DNA of 64,000 bases, taken from assembly GCA_013327885.1 (NCBI GenBank), contig JABUMY010000006.1:186001-250000 (forward strand). The letters are read 5' to 3'. Under the pieces are notes generated by a model, which ran no database searches, was not told the origin of the DNA, and saw nothing but the letters and a program-made list of their open reading frames with translations. This DNA is from Flavisolibacter longurius (lineage in GTDB: Bacteria; Bacteroidota; Bacteroidia; Chitinophagales; Chitinophagaceae). Positions 17,430 through 27,042 of this stretch are shown here, in pieces. Both the position numbers and the translations under genes were made by a program. Position 1 is the first letter of the stretch, and every line of letters starts with the position of its first letter.

Positions 17430-18173
17430 TTATTCGTCACGCTTCATAAAGTAAAAATTCATGTCGCCGCTGTAGGCAAAGCCAAGACGTTCATAAAGAC
17501 CGATTGCCCGGTCATTGTCTTTGCGCACATGCAGAAACGCTTTTTGTCCATTTGCAAGAATAGCTTCTGCCTGATGCTGTACAAGGGCGGCGGCATAGCC
17601 TCTCCCTAAAAAATCGGGATGCGTGCAAACAGCACTGATCTCTGTGTAATGATTGGGATGAAGCCGCTGGCCCGTCATAGCGGCCAGTCGGCCGTTTACG
17701 AAAATGCCCTGGTAATTGCCAAACAAAATGGTTTTAGTACCAAAAGGACCCGGCCGTGTCAGTGTGGCCAGTTCCACCATCGAAGGAACATCTTTGGTAG
17801 TTAAGGAAACGAATTGCATAGTACGCTCTTGCTTTTGAAACGCATCCGTTAGCAGCATTTGGATACCCGGAATTTTATGGAGCATGGTCCAGCCATCCGG
17901 TGTTGGAATATCGTCCGGCGTTGCATGCAAGATCAAGCGACCTGCAGGCAATTGTGCCTGCAAGTCGGCAAAGCCATTTTGGTAACCGGTTTCTATGCCA
18001 ACAAAAGGCGATACATCCGTATTAAAAAATTTTACTTTGCCACTTCCAATGGAAAGTGTGCGGTCGCCGGTTTGCAAAGCATCGTAAACAGGATTGAACA
18101 GGAAGGGTTTCACCGGGCAAAAATAGCATCCGGTGCAAGCAGGTCGATCGAATATTGACAAGCGGCACTTCAT
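17430..18173 (-). CDS. GNAT-family N-acetyltransferase
   Basis: A 247-aa acetyltransferase of the FR47-like group. The acetyl-CoA binding signature is HPDFLGRGYAAALVQHQ, followed by FLHVRKDNDRAIGLYERLGF. The N-terminal half carries the partner domain. Start is uncertain: the ATG at 18173 gives a cysteine-containing leader (RPACTGCYFC), while a GTG at 18113 would begin at the conserved PFLFNPVYDAL segment. Substrate unknown. It is divergent from the KduD-type gene. Confidence 0.86.
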   Translation of the reverse strand: MKCRLSIFDRPACTGCYFCPVKPFLFNPVYDALQTGDRTLSIGSGKVKFFNTDVSPFVGIETGYQNGFADLQAQLPAGRLILHATPDDIPTPDGWTMLHKIPGIQMLLTDAFQKQERTMQFVSLTTKDVPSMVELATLTRPGPFGTKTILFGNYQGIFVNGRLAAMTGQRLHPNHYTEISAVCTHPDFLGRGYAAALVQHQAEAILANGQKAFLHVRKDNDRAIGLYERLGFAYSGDMNFYFMKRDE

Positions 18174-18259
18174 CTCTTACACAATTTCCGTTTCGGCAAA
18201 CATTACAGGATGGGCGTATGGCGGAAGAGAATATTTTTATAGCTTAATACATTTCACAC

Positions 18260-19030
18260 ATGAATATTTTGGAACAATTTCGACTGGATGGAAAGATTGC
18301 TTTGGTTACCGGCTGCAAAAGAGGAATCGGCAAAGCCATGGCGGAGGCCCTGGCCGAAGCGGGTGCCAATATCATTGGCGTATCGGCCAACCTTGAAAAG
18401 GAAGGGAGTGCTGTGGGAAAAGCAGTGGAAGCCCTGGGCAGAAAATTTTACCCTTACCAGTGCGATTTTGGTAACCGTGAGGCGCTGTACAATTTTATCG
18501 CTGCCGTAAAAGCAGATTTCCCGGCGATAGATATACTTGTGAACAATGCCGGCACCATCAAGCGAACGCCGGCAGCTGAGCACCCGGATGCAATGTGGGA
18601 TGAAGTCATTGCGATCAACCAATCAGCACAGTTTATACTTACGAGAGAGATCGGGAAAGAAATGATCAGCCGCGGCAGTGGCAAAGTGATCTTTACCGCA
18701 TCGCTCCTGAGTTTCCAGGGCGGCATCAATGTTCCCGGGTATGCAGCCAGTAAAGGAGCCATTAGCTCGCTGGTAAAAGCGTTTGCTAACGAGTGGGCAG
18801 CAAAAGGCGTCAATGTCAATGCCATTGCGCCTGGTTATATTGCCACTGACAATACCGAAGCGCTGCGTAGCGACAGTCAACGCAGCCAGTCAATCCTTGA
18901 TCGCATTCCCGCCTCCCGCTGGGGTGAGCCGGATGATTTTAAAGGACCGGTCCTTTTCCTGGCTTCCCGGGCTGCAGATTATGTGCACGGCGCAATTCTA
19001 ACGGTTGATGGCGGCTGGATGGGACGGTAA
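18260..19030 (+). CDS. kduD: 2-dehydro-3-deoxy-D-gluconate 5-dehydrogenase-like SDR
   Basis: A 256-aa classical short-chain dehydrogenase. NAD binding is by TGCKRGIG (17-24) and NNAG (95-98); the catalytic set is S148, Y161 and K165. The FRLDGKIALVTG start, IDILVNNAGTIKRTPA, and RIPASRWGEPDDFKGP are typical of KduD (2-deoxy-D-gluconate 3-dehydrogenase). KduD acts in the breakdown of unsaturated uronates from pectin or related polysaccharides. No kduI is adjacent, so the assignment rests on sequence resemblance. Followed by a terminator. Confidence 0.85.
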   Translation: MNILEQFRLDGKIALVTGCKRGIGKAMAEALAEAGANIIGVSANLEKEGSAVGKAVEALGRKFYPYQCDFGNREALYNFIAAVKADFPAIDILVNNAGTIKRTPAAEHPDAMWDEVIAINQSAQFILTREIGKEMISRGSGKVIFTASLLSFQGGINVPGYAASKGAISSLVKAFANEWAAKGVNVNAIAPGYIATDNTEALRSDSQRSQSILDRIPASRWGEPDDFKGPVLFLASRAADYVHGAILTVDGGWMGR

Positions 19031-19051
19031 ACAATTGGTAAACTCACATGC

Positions 19052-19086
19052 AAAAAGCAGCTTTCAGTTAGGAAGCTGCTTTTTTT
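19052..19086 (+). terminator. Terminator after kduD
   Basis: A 12-bp stem (19052-19063 with 19073-19084) with a 9-nt loop and a run of T residues. Confidence 0.85.
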
Positions 19087-19398
19087 ATGGAAGGCTATTC
19101 AAATTTCCATTTATGTAATCATACAACCATTTGTCGTTTTCGGATCGTTCCCGAAAAACGTTACTGCTAGTTTGCAGGCAACGCAGCATTGACTTTTATG
19201 GGAAAGTTCAAATCAATTCCTCTTAGGCTCCTGATTTTCTATCAAAACATTGTATCCCAAATTGATAGGTGTGTGTATAACTCATCCGTAAAAAGTGGAA
19301 AAAGTTTTAATAAAAAATTTTGCTCTTCCTAAACGTTTCTGCTAAGTTTGTTAAAGTTTCTAAATTATTTAAAAAGATTCTGCTATAATTTAATAAGT
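19087..19398. other. Intergenic region, ROK regulator upstream sequence
   Basis: About 310 bp without a gene. The distal half is A/T-rich and shows nothing recognisable. Near the 3' end it carries the palindrome AAACGTTT (19331-19338), which resembles the core of LacI-type operators, directly before the promoter element at 19343-19350. Confidence 0.5.
19343..19350 (+). promoter_or_regulatory. Promoter -7 element (TAAGTTTG) of the ROK regulator
   Basis: An exact TAnnTTTG match. It overlaps the TTG at 19348 that would otherwise be an alternative start, so translation should begin further downstream, at the GTG at 19399 (leader of about 40 nt). Confidence 0.5.
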
Positions 19399-20607
19399 GT
19401 GCCGAAACAAACAGCTTACAAACGAGCCGTTATAAAAAACCTGTACTTTTCGGGCCCACTTTCCTGTGCAGACCTCAGCTTGCTAACGGAAAAAAGCCTC
19501 CCCCTTACTGCTAAAATCATCAATGAGTTAATAGATGAAGGTAGTGTAAAGGAAAAAGGACTTGCCTCTTCCACCGGTGGTCGCAGGGCCCATATCTATG
19601 CCATTCGACCCGACCTGATGTATGTTGTTTCCGTGGCCATGGACCAGCTTATCACACGCCTTGCCATTATTGATATGCAAAACAATATCATTGGCGAGGT
19701 GAAAAAGATCGAGTTGGTGCTACCCGACAACAGCGATTCACTGCTTCAGCTAAAAGAGCAGATTGACCTTTTCATCCAGGAATCAGGCATTGCAAAAACA
19801 AAGATCGCCGGCATCGGCATCGGCATGCCCGGTTTTGTTGACGTACAAAAAGGCATCAACCACTCTTTCTTAAAAACCGAAAAAGGAAGCATTGTTTCTT
19901 ACCTCGAAGAAGGCCTGGACATACCGGTGTGGATTGACAATGATTCAAGCCTGATTGCGTTGGCGGAGCTGCGACTGGGTGCTGCCCGCAACCGGCAAAA
20001 CGCCATGGTCATCAACATCAGCTGGGGTATTGGCCTGGGCATGGTGCTGAAAGGAGAGTTGTTCCGCGGCTACAACGGCTTTGCCGGTGAGTTTAGCCAC
20101 ATCCCGCTTTTTATCAACAACAAGATCTGCAGTTGCGGAAAAACCGGCTGCCTGGAGACCGAAACCTCGCTTTTGGTAGTGGTGGAAAAAGCAATTGCGG
20201 GCATCAAAGCCGGCAGGGCCACCAGCCTGAAAAGCCTTTCACCGGACCACCTGGAAGAAACAGCCGCGACGATATTGGATGCGGCCCTCAGCGGCGATTC
20301 GTTTGCCATTGAGTTGCTTTCAGAAGTTGCGTATCACATTGGCAGAGGCGTGGCCATCCTTATCCACCTGATCAATCCGGAGCTGATCATTCTCAGCGGC
20401 CGTGGTTCGGTGGCCGGCAAGCTTTGGCTGGCGCCGATCCAGCAGGCGATCAACGAGCACTGTATCCCAAAGATCGCCGAGATTACCGAGGTAAAACTAT
20501 CCACCCTTGGTCACCATGCAGAGATATTGGGGGCTGCGGCGCTGGTGATGGAAAACTACGACATGCTAAAAAGCAGTTCCGCCAAGCTGGAACCGCACAC
20601 AAACTAG
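19399..20607 (+). CDS. ROK-family transcriptional regulator
   Basis: About 402 aa from the GTG at 19399; a TTG at 19348 sits inside the promoter element and is unlikely. An N-terminal helix-turn-helix (about residues 5-60; LLTEKSLPLTAKIINELIDEGSV) is followed by a ROK sugar-kinase-like domain with IGIGMPGFVD, WIDNDSSLIALAE and the zinc motif C244-S-C246-G-K-T-G-C251-L-E. Such NagC/XylR-type proteins repress sugar genes and respond to free or phosphorylated sugars. It lies 58 bp upstream of susC in the same direction, so it is probably the local regulator of that locus. Confidence 0.9.
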   Translation: MPKQTAYKRAVIKNLYFSGPLSCADLSLLTEKSLPLTAKIINELIDEGSVKEKGLASSTGGRRAHIYAIRPDLMYVVSVAMDQLITRLAIIDMQNNIIGEVKKIELVLPDNSDSLLQLKEQIDLFIQESGIAKTKIAGIGIGMPGFVDVQKGINHSFLKTEKGSIVSYLEEGLDIPVWIDNDSSLIALAELRLGAARNRQNAMVINISWGIGLGMVLKGELFRGYNGFAGEFSHIPLFINNKICSCGKTGCLETETSLLVVVEKAIAGIKAGRATSLKSLSPDHLEETAATILDAALSGDSFAIELLSEVAYHIGRGVAILIHLINPELIILSGRGSVAGKLWLAPIQQAINEHCIPKIAEITEVKLSTLGHHAEILGAAALVMENYDMLKSSSAKLEPHTN

Positions 20608-20665
20608 GGAGTATCAAACCGCCATAAAGGATTGACTTGCGATTATTCAATTAAAAAAAACTGTA

Positions 20666-23600
20666 ATGAAAAATCTGCTTTACCGGACACTGTTGACTGT
20701 CATGACAGCCCTGTTCGCACTCGGTGTAAGTGCTCAGGAAAAAAGGACGGTAACGGGAACCATCAAGGACGCTGATGGTAATCCCGTTGTCGCCGCAACG
20801 ATTAACGAGAAAGGAACGAACAACCGCGTTACCTCTAACCAACAGGGGACCTTTCGCATTGCGATTACACCGGGTGCAACCCTGGTGATCACTTCTGTTG
20901 GCTATACAGCTACAGAAATGCAACCTGATAACAGCGGCATAGTGGCCGTGCAGTTGCAATCTTCCGCCGGCGAAATGAGCGGCGTGGTGGTAACGGCACT
21001 GGGTATCCGCAGGGAGAAAAAATCACTTGGCTACGCCGTACAGGAAGTAAAAGGCGAAACCCTGGTGAATGCCCGCGAGCCTAATCTGGCCAATGCCCTT
21101 ACCGGTAAAGTTGCCGGTTTGCAGGTGTTACGTTCCAGTGAAGGACCGGCCAGTTCTTCCAAGATCGTATTGCGTGGAAACAAGTCGCTTTCCAACGACA
21201 ACCAGCCACTGATCGTTGTGGATGGTATTCCTTTCTCTAACTTTTCCGGTGCACCGGACAATGGCTACTGGAACCGCTCCCTCGACCAGGGCAATGGTTT
21301 GGCCGATATCAACCCCGACGACATTGAGTCCATCTCCGTGTTGAAAGGTGGTGCTGCGGCGGCCCTTTATGGCTCACGTGCCGGAAACGGTGTGATCATG
21401 ATCACCACAAAATCAGGCAAGCGTCAGCGCGGCCTGGGCATCACGTTCACAACTTCTTTTGGTACAGAGAGCATCTTTACCAAGCCAAATATTCAGAACA
21501 GCTTTGGTCAGGGTTTGAACGGAACCTACGACAAAATGAGCACTCAAAGCTGGGGCCCTGAAGCCAATGGCCAGATGGTGGAAAACTGGAACGGTCAGCA
21601 GGTACCGCTTCGTACCTACGACAATGCCGATGCTTTCCTGAACAATGCCACTTCACAGAACTATGGCCTGAGCTTTCAGCAGCAATTTGGAGGTACATCG
21701 CTTTATACTTCTTTCAATAAGCTGGTAGCAAAAGGCATGGTGCCCAACAACAAACTGGACCGGAACAACATCATGGTTCGTTCCATCTCTCGTTTTGGCG
21801 CCAAAGAGCAGTTTACGATCGAGAACAAAGTGCAGTACAGCAATACATCAGCGTTTAACCGTCCGTTGGGCGGAAGGGATAACAGCAACACCTTTACGCT
21901 GTACATGCTCCCCCGAAGCCTGAACATCCTGGACTTTAAAGAAGGCAGGGACCAGTTTGGCAAAATGATATGGTATCCCGGTGCCGGCAGCCAGATCAAC
22001 CCATACTGGAACAGCCAGTACCGCAGAAACCAGGACCAGCGTGACCGCTTTACCATGCACAGCCAATTGCGTTATAACATCACCAACTGGTTGACTGCAG
22101 AAGTGAAAGCAGGTTCTGACCTGTATACCACCAACACGGAGTCGAGAACCTTTGTTGGTTCGCCTGCCGCTAACAATTTTAGCCTGGGCAAGAACACTTT
22201 CAACGAAACCAATTTCAGCAGCATGATCACTGCCCGCAAAGACAATCTCTTAGGCAAATGGGGTGGATTGGTATCTGTTGGTGGTAACCTCATGAACCAA
22301 AAGACATCCAACCTCGGAAGCAGTGTTGGACAGCTTGCGGTACCTGACCTGTTTTCACTGAATAATGGCACGTCACCAGCTAGTGTGTCGCAGTATTTTG
22401 CTAACCGGAAAATGAATTCGCTGTATGGTAATTTCCAGATCAACTACGACGGTTTCTTTTTTGTAGATGTGACCATGCGTAACGACTGGACCTCAACTCT
22501 CAGCAAAGACAACCGTTCTTTCTTTTATCCTTCTGTTAGCTCTTCCCTTGTTTATACCGATATGCTCCGCGATATGGGTGCAAGCTTGCCAAGCTGGCTT
22601 AGCTACGGTAAACTCCGTGCTAGCTATTCACAGGTAGGTAATGACATGTCACCTTATCAACTGTATAATACCTATTATATCGGACGTGATCCCAATGGTA
22701 ACATTACGGCTGGACGTAACGGAACGTTGTATGATCCGAACATCCGCAGTGAGTTGATCAAATCAATGGAATTCGGTACCGAAATGCGTTTCCTTGGCAA
22801 CCGTATCGGGTTTGATGTAGAGTTCTACAAGTCAAACGCCACGAACCAGATCATCGACCTTCCGCTTGATCCGCAAAGTGGTTATTCGGCCCGTCGTATT
22901 AACGCCGGTAACATCCAAAACAAAGGTGTAGAGATCGTCGTTGACGGACGTGTTCTGGACAACCCAAGGGGTCTGACCTGGACGACTAGCCTGAACTATT
23001 CTTATAACGAAAACCGCATCCTGGAACTGGCTGACGGTGTTGTTAACTACAACCTCGGTGGCTTTGACGATGTAAGTGTTCGTGCCGTTGCAGGCGGATT
23101 TTATGGTGAGATCTACGGAACTCGCTACAACCGCGTAAAGGATGAAAAAAGCCCTTATTTCGACCAGATCATTTTGAACGCTGATGGTCTGCCTACCCGT
23201 GACCCGCAGATCGTTAAGATCGGTGATCAACAGTCTAAAGGCCTGATTGGTTTGATGAACAACTTTAGCTTTAAAGGCATTGAGTTGGGCTTCTTAATTG
23301 ATGGTCGAATTGGTGGCGATATTTTCTCCGCAACCCATGTTGCCCTGCAATCAGCAGGCGTAGCTGCAGTAACCGCACCCAATGGACGTCGCGAAGATTT
23401 TGTTGTTCCCGGCGTTATGTCAAATGGCTCCGGTGGCTTTACGCCCAACACCAAAGCCGTTAGCCAGCAGAACTACTGGAGAGCCGTTTCTACAGCCAAT
23501 AACCTGGGTATAAACGAAGCTTACCTTTACGATGCAACAAGCTATCGTCTCCGTAACGTTATCCTCAATTACAACCTGCCACAGAGCATTGTGTCGAAAT

Positions 23601-23779
23601 TGAAGCTGCAGAACGTGAAACTGGGTGTTTCCTGCAATAACGTTTGGATGATAAAGAGCAACCTGGATGGTATCGATCCTGAATCCGTGTATGCTACAGG
23701 ATCCAACGCAACAGGGTTTGAGAACGGAGCCCTGCCAACCACCCGTGCCTTCCTCTTTAACCTTAGTGTAAGTTTCTAA
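20666..23779 (+). CDS. SusC/RagA-family TonB-dependent outer-membrane transporter
   Basis: A 1037-aa TonB-dependent transporter that imports oligosaccharides together with its SusD partner. It has a signal peptide (1-23), a carboxypeptidase-regulatory-like domain (about 27-105; VTGTIKDADGNPVVAATI), a SusC plug with the VVVTALGIRREKKSLGYAVQEV signature, then NPDDIESISVLKGGAAAALYGSRAGNGVIMITTKSG and a long beta-barrel ending in FLFNLSVSF. There is no STN domain, so anti-sigma signalling is not indicated. The ROK regulator precedes it and susD follows 18 bp later. Confidence 0.95.
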   Translation: MKNLLYRTLLTVMTALFALGVSAQEKRTVTGTIKDADGNPVVAATINEKGTNNRVTSNQQGTFRIAITPGATLVITSVGYTATEMQPDNSGIVAVQLQSSAGEMSGVVVTALGIRREKKSLGYAVQEVKGETLVNAREPNLANALTGKVAGLQVLRSSEGPASSSKIVLRGNKSLSNDNQPLIVVDGIPFSNFSGAPDNGYWNRSLDQGNGLADINPDDIESISVLKGGAAAALYGSRAGNGVIMITTKSGKRQRGLGITFTTSFGTESIFTKPNIQNSFGQGLNGTYDKMSTQSWGPEANGQMVENWNGQQVPLRTYDNADAFLNNATSQNYGLSFQQQFGGTSLYTSFNKLVAKGMVPNNKLDRNNIMVRSISRFGAKEQFTIENKVQYSNTSAFNRPLGGRDNSNTFTLYMLPRSLNILDFKEGRDQFGKMIWYPGAGSQINPYWNSQYRRNQDQRDRFTMHSQLRYNITNWLTAEVKAGSDLYTTNTESRTFVGSPAANNFSLGKNTFNETNFSSMITARKDNLLGKWGGLVSVGGNLMNQKTSNLGSSVGQLAVPDLFSLNNGTSPASVSQYFANRKMNSLYGNFQINYDGFFFVDVTMRNDWTSTLSKDNRSFFYPSVSSSLVYTDMLRDMGASLPSWLSYGKLRASYSQVGNDMSPYQLYNTYYIGRDPNGNITAGRNGTLYDPNIRSELIKSMEFGTEMRFLGNRIGFDVEFYKSNATNQIIDLPLDPQSGYSARRINAGNIQNKGVEIVVDGRVLDNPRGLTWTTSLNYSYNENRILELADGVVNYNLGGFDDVSVRAVAGGFYGEIYGTRYNRVKDEKSPYFDQIILNADGLPTRDPQIVKIGDQQSKGLIGLMNNFSFKGIELGFLIDGRIGGDIFSATHVALQSAGVAAVTAPNGRREDFVVPGVMSNGSGGFTPNTKAVSQQNYWRAVSTANNLGINEAYLYDATSYRLRNVILNYNLPQSIVSKLKLQNVKLGVSCNNVWMIKSNLDGIDPESVYATGSNATGFENGALPTTRAFLFNLSVSF

Positions 23780-23797
23780 TCATTTCAATTCAGCAAA

Positions 23798-25711
23798 ATG
23801 AAAAAGCTTAAAATAAATCTCTTACTGGCTGCAGGCCTTGCCCTGGCCGTAACCGGATGTAAAAAATTTGACGAGATCAATACAGATCCCATCGCTGCCA
23901 ATACCGACCAGGTACAGGTAGAGTATTTTATCAACAATGCCATCATTGGCGCCCAGCAGGACCCACACATTGCAGAAAGGGTGTTTGTTCTGTACTGGAA
24001 AACAGCAGCCCGCCAGCACCTGAGCACCGGTATTGCCGGCGGTTCTTACGATGACGGCTGGACCGGTGATTATTACAGCAACGGCTACATGAGTGGCTGG
24101 TTGAACCACATTAATACTGCCATCCAGGTTGCCAATGAAAAAATTGCGGCCGGGAAGATTCAACCCTATACGGCTAACCTCCTGCAGGTAGCCCGCATCT
24201 GGAGAGTTTACCTGATGAGCGAAATGACCGATAATTTCGGGCCTATTCCCATCAATGCCTTCCAGGGACAGAACCCCAATTTTGCCAGTGTGAAGGACGT
24301 GTACTACCACATGCTGGATGAACTGAAAGATGCCAGCGGCAAACTGGATGTTTCTGTGATCAATCCTGATGTTGTCAAAAAACAAGATCCTGCGTACGGA
24401 TATGATTACAACAAATGGCGCCGTTATGCCAACTCACTGCGCCTTCGTTTGGCCATGCGTCTATCCGAAGTGGATGCAGGAAAAGCAAAACCTGAATTTG
24501 AAGCTGCTGCCGCCGGTGAGCTCATCACCGAAACAAGCCAGAATTTCCAGGTGCAGGAGCGTCCAGGTTGGGATCCGCTTTCAGGCGTGATGAGCCGCGA
24601 GTGGAATTCACAGATCCTTTCCGGAACATTAAAGAACCTTTATGTTGGATTGGGTGGCGTTACATCGCAGGCACAATTGCCAGCTACTTTCCATCCTTCG
24701 GTGAAGGCGGCTGATTGGGCAGGTATCAAATACGACCAGCATTTTGCTACGGCAACAAACGAGCCTTTTGCCGGCTATTGGCTTGATGGTTTGCCAGCGA
24801 AAATTGACCCAAGAGCATACAAAGCGTTTCCTATCCCGGGTGATTTTTCCAATCCTGACTTCTCAACCTATCCAACGTATGATAACACGGCCGAAACGCC
24901 AAGTGCCAACCTGAACAACGTTACCGGTACCGGTGTTTTCAAAACCATCAACGCCACCAATACCTTCAATGCGTTTACCGTTGGTGACTGGGGTGCAAAA
25001 GGCAGCCGCAACACCGTGCGTAACTACCCGGGCACAATGCCCCGCCTGGCGCAACGCTTCCGCGGAAGTGCTGAAAAGCGCATCTTCTTTGCCAACTGGG
25101 AAACTTATTTCCTGCTGGCAGAAGCGGCCGTAAAAGGCTGGACCGTTCCGGTAAGTGCACAGGTAGCGTATGAGAATGGTGTAAAAGCCAGCTTTGATTA
25201 CTGGGGTGTTGGCAGCCATGCCGCCAATTACCTGGCTTCAGAGGATTATAACAATGCAGGTACATCGGCTAAGTTCACCCACACGGCAGAACCACCGGCC
25301 AATCGCACCATGCGTTACAAAGACGGGTATACTGATGTTGAAGGCACGGTGAACATTCTTTATCCTTCCAACACCATTTATAAGAATGGTGCGGTAAAGA
25401 ACGACCAGCTAACGAAGATCATTACCCAAAAATACATTGCGCAAGTGCCCTGGCTGCCACTGGAAGCCTGGAACGATCACCGCAGGCTGGGTCTGCCTTT
25501 CTTCGAAAACGTAGCGATAGAAAACCCGCTGCCAAACCTGCCGGCGCTGACACAAGCCAACATGATGACCAACCAGGTGAAGTTTTACCCGCAGCGTTTG
25601 CGTTATCCTTCTTCCCTGCGTAACAGCAGCCCTAAAGGATACACAGAAGCCGTAAGCCTGCTGGGCGGACCGGATGAAGTATTGACCCCATTGTGGTGGG
25701 CCAAAAAATAA
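23798..25711 (+). CDS. SusD/RagB-family lipoprotein (SusD-like_2 type)
   Basis: A 637-aa surface glycan-binding lipoprotein pairing with the SusC protein upstream. The lipobox is LAVTGC (C21), followed by KKFDEINTDP, a start typical of the SusD-like_2 subgroup. Helical segments around residues 100-230 (IARIWRVYLMSEMTDNFGPIP; YANSLRLRLAMRLSEVD) match the TPR-containing core, and the C-terminus has PWLPLEAWNDHRRLGLPFF, the usual subgroup signature. Ligand not deducible. A strong terminator ends this susCD transcript. Confidence 0.93.
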   Translation: MKKLKINLLLAAGLALAVTGCKKFDEINTDPIAANTDQVQVEYFINNAIIGAQQDPHIAERVFVLYWKTAARQHLSTGIAGGSYDDGWTGDYYSNGYMSGWLNHINTAIQVANEKIAAGKIQPYTANLLQVARIWRVYLMSEMTDNFGPIPINAFQGQNPNFASVKDVYYHMLDELKDASGKLDVSVINPDVVKKQDPAYGYDYNKWRRYANSLRLRLAMRLSEVDAGKAKPEFEAAAAGELITETSQNFQVQERPGWDPLSGVMSREWNSQILSGTLKNLYVGLGGVTSQAQLPATFHPSVKAADWAGIKYDQHFATATNEPFAGYWLDGLPAKIDPRAYKAFPIPGDFSNPDFSTYPTYDNTAETPSANLNNVTGTGVFKTINATNTFNAFTVGDWGAKGSRNTVRNYPGTMPRLAQRFRGSAEKRIFFANWETYFLLAEAAVKGWTVPVSAQVAYENGVKASFDYWGVGSHAANYLASEDYNNAGTSAKFTHTAEPPANRTMRYKDGYTDVEGTVNILYPSNTIYKNGAVKNDQLTKIITQKYIAQVPWLPLEAWNDHRRLGLPFFENVAIENPLPNLPALTQANMMTNQVKFYPQRLRYPSSLRNSSPKGYTEAVSLLGGPDEVLTPLWWAKK

Positions 25712-25739
25712 GCATTCTTCTCATATAGCAGTTACTCAC

Positions 25740-25770
25740 ACCAACCCCGGTCCCGGGGTTGGTCTTTTTT
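25740..25770 (+). terminator. Terminator after susC-susD
   Basis: A GC-rich near-perfect palindrome (arms 25740-25750 and 25753-25763) followed by six T residues. Confidence 0.9.
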
Positions 25771-25797
25771 GGTGAGTGGGCAATGGTGAATGGTGAG
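25770..25797. repeat. Four heptamers, unit TGGTGAG
   Basis: Units TGGTGAG, TGGGCAA, TGGTGAA, TGGTGAG in phase, starting at the end of the terminator T-run. The same unit as at 17201-17235, 8.5 kb away. Confidence 0.85.
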
Positions 25798-26017
25798 TAA
25801 GAGAATGCAATTTTTATAAGTTTCGCTCTTTCTTACAGCCATTGCCAAAATTGTTATATAGCTGACAATTGAAATAACATAGAAAAGTTGCGAGAGAATG
25901 ATATTCCATTTGAAAATTTTCAGTTGAATAAACCGGTTTTTTCATCTTGGCATGGGTGCGGATGTAAAGAAAAAAAGTGCATCTTGCCGGTTCACAATCC
26001 ATCCTAAATCTGAGCAC

Positions 26018-27034
26018 ATGTATCACCGCAGGAAATTCTTACAGGCGTCTTTTTTATCCTCCGCTACACTTTTTTTTAACCGGTCCTTTGGTGCGGTGCC
26101 AACTAGCGAAGAAAAGCCGGTGCAACCCGTGATCGTTTCGACCTGGGATTTTGGCAAGGCCGCAAATGCCGAAGCCTGGAACACGATGAACAAGGGCGGA
26201 AGCGTGCTGGATGCCGTGGAAGCCGGTGTTCGCATCCCGGAAGCGGACCCGGATAACCAAACCGTTGGCTATGGCGGTTTTCCTGACCGGGATGGAAAAG
26301 TTACCCTCGACGCCTGCATCATGGATGGTGCGCTGAACTGCGGCTCTGTGGCTTTTCTTGAGCACATTGTTCACCCCATATCCGTGGCCCGGCAGGTGAT
26401 GGAAAAAACACCGCACATAATGCTGGTAGGAGAAGGGGCATTGCAGTTTGCCCTGGCCAACGGCTTTCAAAAAGAAAACCTGCTGACACCGGCATCGGAA
26501 AAAGCCTGGAAAGAATGGCTGAAGACATCTCACTACGAGCCGGTGATCAATATCGAGAATCAAAAAAAAGACCCCAAACAATTACCCGGTGGTCCGTTTA
26601 ACCACGATACGATAGGCCTGCTGGCCCTTGATGCAAAAGGTAAAATGGGTGGAGCCTGCACCACCAGTGGCGCCGCCTGGAAAATGCGTGGCCGTGTGGG
26701 TGATTCGCCTATCATAGGAGCGGGGTTGTATGTCGATGGCGAGGTCGGTGCTGCCACCTCTTCGGGTTTGGGCGAAGAAGTGATCCGGACCTGTGGCTCG
26801 CATGCCGTGGTGGAGCTGATGCGCAGCGGTCTTTCGCCGCTACAGGCTTGCAAAAAGTTAATTGAGCGAATTGTAAAACGTGATGTGGAAAGAGCAAAGA
26901 AACTGCAGGTAGGTTTTTTAGCACTGAACAAAAACGGTGCGTATGGTGCGTATGCCATTCACAAAGGGTTTACGTACGCGGTAAAAAAAGCCAGGCTGGA
27001 AACGGTTCTGGAAGCCGAAAGCTATTTTAAATAA
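26018..27034 (+). CDS. N4-(beta-N-acetylglucosaminyl)-L-asparaginase (glycosylasparaginase)
   Basis: A 338-aa Ntn-hydrolase precursor that splits the GlcNAc-Asn bond of N-glycopeptides. The start at 26018 gives the twin-arginine-like leader HRRKFLQAS, suggesting Tat export; the frame continues upstream but adds only an unrelated tail. The autocleavage site and nucleophile is T198 in FNHDTIGLLALD, followed by CTTSGAAWKMRGRVGDSPIIGAG and ATSSGLGEEVIRTCGSH, all conserved in the family. It is followed after 8 bp by cutC, and then by GH29 and GH18 genes, suggesting glycoprotein glycan degradation. Confidence 0.93.
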   Translation: MYHRRKFLQASFLSSATLFFNRSFGAVPTSEEKPVQPVIVSTWDFGKAANAEAWNTMNKGGSVLDAVEAGVRIPEADPDNQTVGYGGFPDRDGKVTLDACIMDGALNCGSVAFLEHIVHPISVARQVMEKTPHIMLVGEGALQFALANGFQKENLLTPASEKAWKEWLKTSHYEPVINIENQKKDPKQLPGGPFNHDTIGLLALDAKGKMGGACTTSGAAWKMRGRVGDSPIIGAGLYVDGEVGAATSSGLGEEVIRTCGSHAVVELMRSGLSPLQACKKLIERIVKRDVERAKKLQVGFLALNKNGAYGAYAIHKGFTYAVKKARLETVLEAESYFK

Positions 27035-27042
27035 TTGCGCAG

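Larger units (their letters stand above)
25712..26017. other. Intergenic region between susD and glycosylasparaginase
   Basis: About 306 bp with the susCD terminator and the TGGTGAG heptamer array. The remainder is A/T-rich leader sequence; a near-match to the -7 element (TAAGTTTC) occurs around 25817. No gene seen. Confidence 0.5.
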
